Assembly: GCA_964550025.1 (NCBI GenBank)
Contig: CAZJYI010000300.1
Coordinates: 1 to 8,308, forward strand
Length of the DNA stretch: 8,308 bases
Reading direction: 5' to 3'
From: CAZJYI01 sp964550025
Lineage (GTDB): Bacteria; Verrucomicrobiota; Kiritimatiellia; UBA8416; CAYOBW01
Shown here: one piece after another, positions 5,378 to 8,308 of the stretch
Position numbering within the stretch: the first letter of the stretch is position 1
Layout: each line of letters begins with the position of its first letter
Position numbers and translations under genes: made by a program
The notes under the pieces: model-generated
Database searches by the model: none
What the model saw: the letters and a program-made list of their open reading frames with translations, nothing else
Told to the model about the DNA's origin: nothing

Positions 5378-6706
5378 ATGAAGACGAACGTGAATCGCCG
5401 CAGTTTCCTAACGACCACAACCATCGCCACGGGAAGCGCACTCGCATTCCCCTATGTCGTCCGCGCGGCCGAGGAGAAGAAGCTGCGCATGGCTATCGTG
5501 GGTGTCGGCGGCAGGGGTGGACACGGCATCGGCATGGCGCGGAACGAGGAGATCGTGGCCCTCTGCGACGTGGATGCGGGCAGGTTGGCCGGCGCGGCCA
5601 GGAAATTCCCGAACGCGAAAGCCTACAAGGACTATCGCGAAATGTACGAGAAGCCGGACGCGTTCGATGCGGTGATCGTTTCGACCCCGGACCACCACCA
5701 CTACCTACCTACCATTCTGGCCATCCGCGCGGGCAAGCCGGTCTACTGCGAGAAGCCGTTGACGTGGTCCATGCAGGAAGCCCTGTCGCTCGCGGCCGAA
5801 GCCGAGAAGCACAAGGTCGCCACGCAGATGGGCAACCAGGGCATGGGCAGTCACGGCTGGCGCGTGGCGTATGACTACGTCAAATCCGGCGTGATCGGCG
5901 ACATCAAGGAGGTCCACACATGGACGCCCGTGCATGGGGGGTGGTTCACCGATGGCATCCGCACACCCGAGGGCGAGGACCCCGTGCCGGAGAAGCTGGA
6001 CTGGGACCTGTGGCTGGGGCCGGCGCCCGTGCGCCCGTACAAGAATCGCCACTACCATCCCGCACGCTGGCGCGGGTGGATCGACTTCGGCAACGGCGCA
6101 CTCGGCGACTGGTGCTGCCACCTGATGAATGCCTATTACAAGATCCTTGAGCCCGGGCTCCCAACCAGCGTCGAGTGCATCGACCAGACGGGACCCGCGA
6201 TCGACACCTACCCCAAGGGCAAGAGCGTCAAGTGGGAGTTCGCGGCTGCGGGCGACCGTCCGGCATTCGATGCCTACTGGTATGACGGCGTGAACCTGCC
6301 GCCGCAGATACCGGGACTGGAAGAGGGTCGCAAGATGGGTAAGGCCGGCTCTTACCTGGTCGGCACGAAAGGCGTCTGCTGGGTGGTCGGGTCGCACAAC
6401 AACTCCGCCACGCTCGTGCCCGAAACCCTGCGCAAGGAGATTGGGAAACCGCCGCAGGCTGCGCCGAGGTCGCGCGGTCACGAGAAGGAGTTCATCATGG
6501 CGGCCAGGGGCGAGATCCCCTACGACGCGCCCCTGTCGCACTTCGGGTACGGCGGGAAACTGACGGCCGTGGCCCTGATGGCCAACGTGGCCGCGCGCGT
6601 GAAGGGCAAGTTGCTGTACGATGCCAAGGCGCACTGTTTCACCAACAGCGAAGAAGCAAACAAGCTGATGTCCCGCAAACCGCGCAAGGGCTGGGATGTT
6701 GGGTAG
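5378..6706 (+). CDS. Tat-exported Gfo/Idh/MocA family NAD(P)-dependent oxidoreductase
   Basis: This 442-residue protein carries a twin-arginine signal, NRRSFL at residues 6-11, followed by a hydrophobic stretch and a likely cleavage near VVRAA (27-31), so it is exported already folded with its cofactor. The Rossmann domain follows: the dinucleotide loop VGVGGRGGHG (41-50), CDVD (63-66), VSTPDHHHY (101-109) and the hallmark EKP (125-127). The C-terminal alpha/beta domain contains GDWCCHLMN (243-251), where the histidine at 248 is a catalytic candidate. Length and order are typical of planctomycete Tat-type Gfo/Idh proteins, which act on sugars or glycosides, some by oxidation-assisted cleavage. 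The substrate is unknown. ATG at 5378 is supported by AGGAGG six bases upstream. The secreted GH172 gene follows after 68 bases, suggesting an operon. Confidence 0.95.
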   Translation: MKTNVNRRSFLTTTTIATGSALAFPYVVRAAEEKKLRMAIVGVGGRGGHGIGMARNEEIVALCDVDAGRLAGAARKFPNAKAYKDYREMYEKPDAFDAVIVSTPDHHHYLPTILAIRAGKPVYCEKPLTWSMQEALSLAAEAEKHKVATQMGNQGMGSHGWRVAYDYVKSGVIGDIKEVHTWTPVHGGWFTDGIRTPEGEDPVPEKLDWDLWLGPAPVRPYKNRHYHPARWRGWIDFGNGALGDWCCHLMNAYYKILEPGLPTSVECIDQTGPAIDTYPKGKSVKWEFAAAGDRPAFDAYWYDGVNLPPQIPGLEEGRKMGKAGSYLVGTKGVCWVVGSHNNSATLVPETLRKEIGKPPQAAPRSRGHEKEFIMAARGEIPYDAPLSHFGYGGKLTAVALMANVAARVKGKLLYDAKAHCFTNSEEANKLMSRKPRKGWDVG

Positions 6707-6727
6707 GAACGCAGAACGGGAGGTCGC

Positions 6728-6750
6728 CGGCGCCTGAGACACGGCGCCTG
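6728..6750. repeat. Short intergenic repeat with GGCGCC arms
   Basis: CGGCGCCTG occurs twice (6728-6736 and 6742-6750). Because GGCGCC is self-complementary, the copies can also pair as a 6-bp hairpin with an eight-base loop. It sits between the dehydrogenase stop and the next ribosome binding site. There is no T-tract, so it is not a typical terminator. It may stabilise mRNA ends or be chance in GC-rich DNA. Confidence 0.25.
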
Positions 6751-6774
6751 CGATTTCATCCCTGAGGAGACACC

Positions 6775-8308
6775 ATGTTGAGACTCGAATGGCTGGCAGC
6801 GACTTCGTTGTTGTTCGCGATCTACAGTTCCGCTCCGGGGGAACCCGCGGCGGACGACATTGGTTTCGGCGACCTTCTGGAGGAGGTGCTTGACCGATCG
6901 CGTATGGCCGAGTTTCCCGAACCGGCCTTTGTCTGCAAACAGGCCAGCAGCTACAACCGCACCTCCAAAACGCCCGGGCAACCCGAGTGGTTTGCCACGG
7001 GAGATTGCTCGCAGTTCTACGGCGTGGAGGATGTGGAGGGCCGACGGGAGTGGGTGATGATGGACGTCGACGGCCCGGGCGCCATTGTTCGGTGGTGGAT
7101 CACACAGTACAAGTTCGACGGTACGATCAGGATCTACCTCGACGGTTCGAGCACCCCCGTGCTCGAAGGCACGGGTGACAAGCTGCTGGGGGGTGCAGAG
7201 GGCGGCGTGATCCGACCGCCCCTTGCCGCCATGCGGTCAAAGGGCTGTAACTTCTATCTGCCAATCCCTTTCGCCAGGCACTGCAGGGTGACCTACGACG
7301 GAAAGAACATGCACGAGACCAAGAAGTTCGCCGACAACATCTACTACAACATCAACTACGTTCAGTATCCCCCGGGCACGCCGGTGAGGACATTCACACG
7401 GGACGATCTCAAGACGCACGCCGAGCTGTTGGACAAGGTTCAGCGCGCGTTGCTTGAGCCGGAGAAACACGCGCTCGATATCGCCCGAACGATTGAGGGC
7501 GGGAAACAGGTGTTGAAGCCGGGAGACCGCATCACACGCGACATTCCTGGCGGCGGTGCGATTTGTGTGCTCAAGGTGAGAGTCACCGCCGATGACGTGC
7601 GGCAGGCCATGCGCTCCACCGTGCTGATGGCCGACTTCGACGGCTGGCAGCGGATTTGGGCACCGGTCGGTGGGTTCTTCGGCACGGGTCCCGGTCTGAA
7701 CCCCTTCAAGGGATGGTGGCGGCAGGTCGACAAGGACGGATGGATGACGTGCTGGTGGCCGATGCCGTTCAAGGAGACGGCCACCGTTGCCGTCCGGAAC
7801 CATGGGGCGCAGGACGTCACCGTCGAGCTGGCCGACATTGGGGTGGCTGACTGGACGTGGACCGACCGCACGATGTATTTCAACAGCACCTGGCGGGGGG
7901 AGAATCACATCGCCGTCTTCGGCAACGAGTACCTGAAGGGCGAGGAGTGGAACTACGTCACCGTTGGGGGCAAAGGCGTCTATGCCGGTGACACCATGGT
8001 GGTCTTCAATCGGCCGTGGCCGGGGCCCAAGGGGAACTGGTGGGGTGAGGGTGACGAGAAGGTCTACGTCGACGGCGAGTCGTTTCCCTCGCATTTCGGG
8101 ACGGGAACGGAAGACTACTACGGGTATGCGTGGGGCACCTCGGACCGGTTCAGCGCGCCGTTTCACGCCCAGCCCGAGAGCGGGGCCAACCATCGCTTCG
8201 GGCAGACCGTGAACACCCGGAGCCGGATGCTCGACCGGATCCCTTTCCACAAGAGCCTGAGATTCAACATGGAGCTCATGCACTGGAAGATGGACGCGGA
8301 GATCGACT
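6775..8308 (+). CDS. Secreted DUF2961 / glycoside hydrolase family 172 protein (3' end outside window)
   Basis: The frame stays open for 511 codons and runs off the right edge. The start MLRLEWLAATSLLFAIYSSA looks like a Sec signal peptide with cleavage near residue 20. The body matches DUF2961 (GH172), whose characterised member, a Bifidobacterium difructose dianhydride I synthase/hydrolase, acts on fructofuranose linkages; other members act on arabinofuranosides. Visible landmarks are GPGAIVRWWI (100-109), an early jelly-roll strand, and IYLDG (120-124). The family signature follows: NWWGEGDEKVYVDGE (421-435), then HFGTGTEDYYGYAWG (440-454). Glu425 and Glu446 are 21 apart, the spacing I recall for the catalytic pair of the characterised enzyme. 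GAGGAG five bases before ATG supports the start. It is likely cotranscribed with the upstream Gfo/Idh gene. The substrate is not determined. Confidence 0.93.
   Translation, partial: MLRLEWLAATSLLFAIYSSAPGEPAADDIGFGDLLEEVLDRSRMAEFPEPAFVCKQASSYNRTSKTPGQPEWFATGDCSQFYGVEDVEGRREWVMMDVDGPGAIVRWWITQYKFDGTIRIYLDGSSTPVLEGTGDKLLGGAEGGVIRPPLAAMRSKGCNFYLPIPFARHCRVTYDGKNMHETKKFADNIYYNINYVQYPPGTPVRTFTRDDLKTHAELLDKVQRALLEPEKHALDIARTIEGGKQVLKPGDRITRDIPGGGAICVLKVRVTADDVRQAMRSTVLMADFDGWQRIWAPVGGFFGTGPGLNPFKGWWRQVDKDGWMTCWWPMPFKETATVAVRNHGAQDVTVELADIGVADWTWTDRTMYFNSTWRGENHIAVFGNEYLKGEEWNYVTVGGKGVYAGDTMVVFNRPWPGPKGNWWGEGDEKVYVDGESFPSHFGTGTEDYYGYAWGTSDRFSAPFHAQPESGANHRFGQTVNTRSRMLDRIPFHKSLRFNMELMHWKMDAEID

Noticed and set aside
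5166..5430. N-terminal extension of the LamG-like frame
   Set aside because: It shows no domain, crosses the inverted repeats and overlaps the dehydrogenase start; treated as non-coding.
5705..6742. A 345-codon minus-strand frame across the Gfo/Idh gene
   Set aside because: The plus-strand protein has a Tat signal, Rossmann loop and EKP motif; the antisense frame has no domain and no ribosome binding site.
7237..8283. A 348-codon minus-strand frame
   Set aside because: It is antisense to the GH172 gene, which has a signal peptide, a ribosome binding site and the family signature.
1..8308. CRISPR array
   Set aside because: No regularly spaced direct repeats were seen.

Overview
The window suggests a Planctomycetota bacterium or a close relative such as Verrucomicrobiota or Lentisphaerota. 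The evidence is a fragment of the HzsA-related di-heme cytochrome family, a LamG-like fragment, a Tat-exported Gfo/Idh/MocA dehydrogenase, and a secreted DUF2961/GH172 protein. This assignment is inferred from gene content only.

Left part (1-3644, all minus strand): a type I restriction-modification operon. It reads from right to left as a small excisionase-like helix-turn-helix gene, hsdM, hsdS, and the start of a P-loop ATPase/zeta-toxin-like gene that leaves the window at base 1. All three junctions are overlaps of 4, 1 and 8 bases, so the four genes look translationally coupled. No hsdR is visible; it may lie beyond the left edge.

Middle (3645-5377): a gene-poor stretch of hairpins and gene fragments. 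A 43-base hairpin with 11-bp perfect arms lies about 100 bases upstream of the HTH gene. Next is a roughly 280-base stretch (about 3874-4150) holding six or more consecutive stem-loops, including a three-way-junction-like fold. Directly after it comes the C-terminal part of an HzsA-related cytochrome whose N-terminal part is absent. Convergent to that is a short LamG-like C-terminal fragment on the minus strand. The LamG-like fragment is followed by a 22-bp imperfect inverted repeat spanning 99 bases and by a second small inverted repeat just upstream of the next gene. This layout suggests repeated insertion and deletion beside the restriction island.

Right part (5378-8308, plus strand): two intact-looking genes with good ribosome binding sites, separated by 68 bases. 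The first is a Tat-signal Gfo/Idh/MocA oxidoreductase. The second is a secreted GH172 (DUF2961) protein open at the right edge. They plausibly work together outside the cytoplasm, the GH172 enzyme acting on a fructan- or arabinan-type glycoside and the dehydrogenase processing sugars. The substrate is not known from sequence.

The most unusual content is the dense stem-loop region fused to the broken cytochrome gene, and the coupling of a zeta-like P-loop gene to hsdS. No complete new system can be demonstrated from this window.
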